Below, piece by piece: positions 13,545 through 14,004 of a DNA stretch of 14,004 nucleotides. The stretch comes from Chloroflexaceae bacterium UBA1466 (lineage in GTDB: Bacteria; Chloroflexota; Chloroflexia; Chloroflexales; Chloroflexaceae). The stretch covers positions 1-14,004 of the forward strand of contig DCSM01000141.1 of NCBI GenBank assembly GCA_002325605.1, in the 5' to 3' direction. Both the position numbers and the translations under genes were made by a program. The notes under the pieces are model-generated. The model was given only the letters and a program-made list of their open reading frames with translations, was not told the origin of the DNA and did not search any database. The first letter of the stretch is position 1. Every line of letters begins with the position of its first letter.

Positions 13545-14004
13545 ACGAAGTGGTCATCGTTGGTGCAGCCCGCACACCAATTGGAAGATTCAAAGGGGTT
13601 TTCGCAAAGGTTCCCGCCACCCACTTGGGGGCCGTGGCAATTCGGGCGGCTCTGACGCGGGCCAACCTTGACCCTCATGAAGTCGCTGAGTGCCTGATGG
13701 ACAATGTGGCGCACGCGGGTATGGAAGAACTCCTGACCCAGCGGGCCGCGCAACGGGCGGGCTTACCGCCCAAAATCCAAACAGGAATGCTCATTAACAA
13801 AACTGGGGGTTCAAGCCTCAAAACGGTGGCCATGGCGATTGCCTTAATTCGCAATGGCGAAGCGGAGGCGGTGGTCGCGGGGGGCATGGAAAATATGAGT
13901 CGGGGTTCGCAGCTTGTGGCCCGCACGCAGAGTGGGAATCAACCGCCGAGCGAAAACGAGGATAAAAGCCATGAGGCTGCTTTCTGGGCCTCGGTTGAAC
14001 AGCA
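13541..14004 (+). CDS. Thiolase-family protein (acetyl-CoA acetyltransferase-like), N-terminal part, nucleophilic Cys absent
   Basis: The first 154 residues are present and the gene runs off the window. It begins MNEVVIVGAARTPIGRF, the standard thiolase N-terminus, and retains AVVAGGMENMS (110-120). The usual nucleophile block (V-N-K-x-C-G-S-G-L-K) reads INKTGGSSLKTV at 85-96, so Gly89 stands where the acyl-accepting Cys should be and Ser92 replaces a Gly. The preceding segment, normally ending in G.GQNPARQA, reads AGMEELLTQRAAQRAG. After ENMS the usual PYLLP-like stretch is replaced by RGSQLVARTQSG. The only Cys in this part is Cys51. Upstream stop TAG (13520-13522) in frame fixes the ATG at 13541. 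Membership in the thiolase fold is clear. Ordinary thiolase chemistry is doubtful, and the second catalytic Cys and the His lie beyond the window. Confidence 0.85.
   Translation, partial: MNEVVIVGAARTPIGRFKGVFAKVPATHLGAVAIRAALTRANLDPHEVAECLMDNVAHAGMEELLTQRAAQRAGLPPKIQTGMLINKTGGSSLKTVAMAIALIRNGEAEAVVAGGMENMSRGSQLVARTQSGNQPPSENEDKSHEAAFWASVEQ

Noticed and set aside
1..14004. CRISPR array, tRNA genes, insertion sequences or phage genes
   Set aside because: I found no regularly spaced repeats, no cloverleaf-like tRNA, no transposase or integrase motifs, and no target-site duplications.

Overview
The window looks like chromosomal DNA from an aerobically respiring bacterium, most plausibly Acidobacteriota (perhaps the Blastocatellia group). 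I infer this from recalled family resemblance, not from a search. The two main pointers are a complete Alternative Complex III operon and a Ser/Thr kinase fused to a WD40 propeller, whose kinase wording (QERYLIERQIGQGGMGAVYE, NYAPLEQIQG) resembles acidobacterial kinases. Every supported gene is on the + strand. I saw no tRNA, rRNA, transposase or CRISPR array.

Layout. 1-2080: a tight, visibly AT-richer cluster of a truncated TauE/SafE-type permease, the fluoride channel CrcB and the radical-SAM protein HemW, each joined to the next by stop/start overlap. 2081-2356: an intergenic region with a consensus-perfect sigma70-type promoter. 2357-10330: actA-actB-actC-actD-actE-actF plus a small one-helix protein (actG-like). 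Together these encode a quinol-oxidising respiratory complex unrelated to cytochrome bc1: a pentaheme cytochrome, a molybdopterin-oxidoreductase-like/ferredoxin fusion, two NrfD-like ten-helix membrane subunits, a two-helix subunit and a monoheme lipoprotein cytochrome. The operon closes with a strong intrinsic terminator at 10355-10410. No cytochrome oxidase or SCO gene follows. 10618-13273: a cytosolic Ser/Thr kinase with a seven-blade WD40 propeller, followed 19 bases later by an inositol-monophosphatase-family phosphatase. 13274-13540: a repeat-containing intergenic region with a good promoter and an unusual leader. 13541-end: the start of a thiolase-family gene cut by the window edge.

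The ACIII genes should work as one unit, passing electrons from menaquinol through the ActB iron-sulfur clusters and the ActA/ActE hemes to a downstream acceptor encoded elsewhere. The kinase and phosphatase probably share a transcript.

The least ordinary part is the right end. The thiolase carries Gly where the family's nucleophilic Cys belongs, and its surrounding substrate-contact segments also diverge. Its mRNA leader holds a 22-codon ORF whose stop overlaps the thiolase start (ATGA). The same leader can fold into a hairpin that would bring a strong but distant Shine-Dalgarno sequence to normal spacing from the thiolase start codon.
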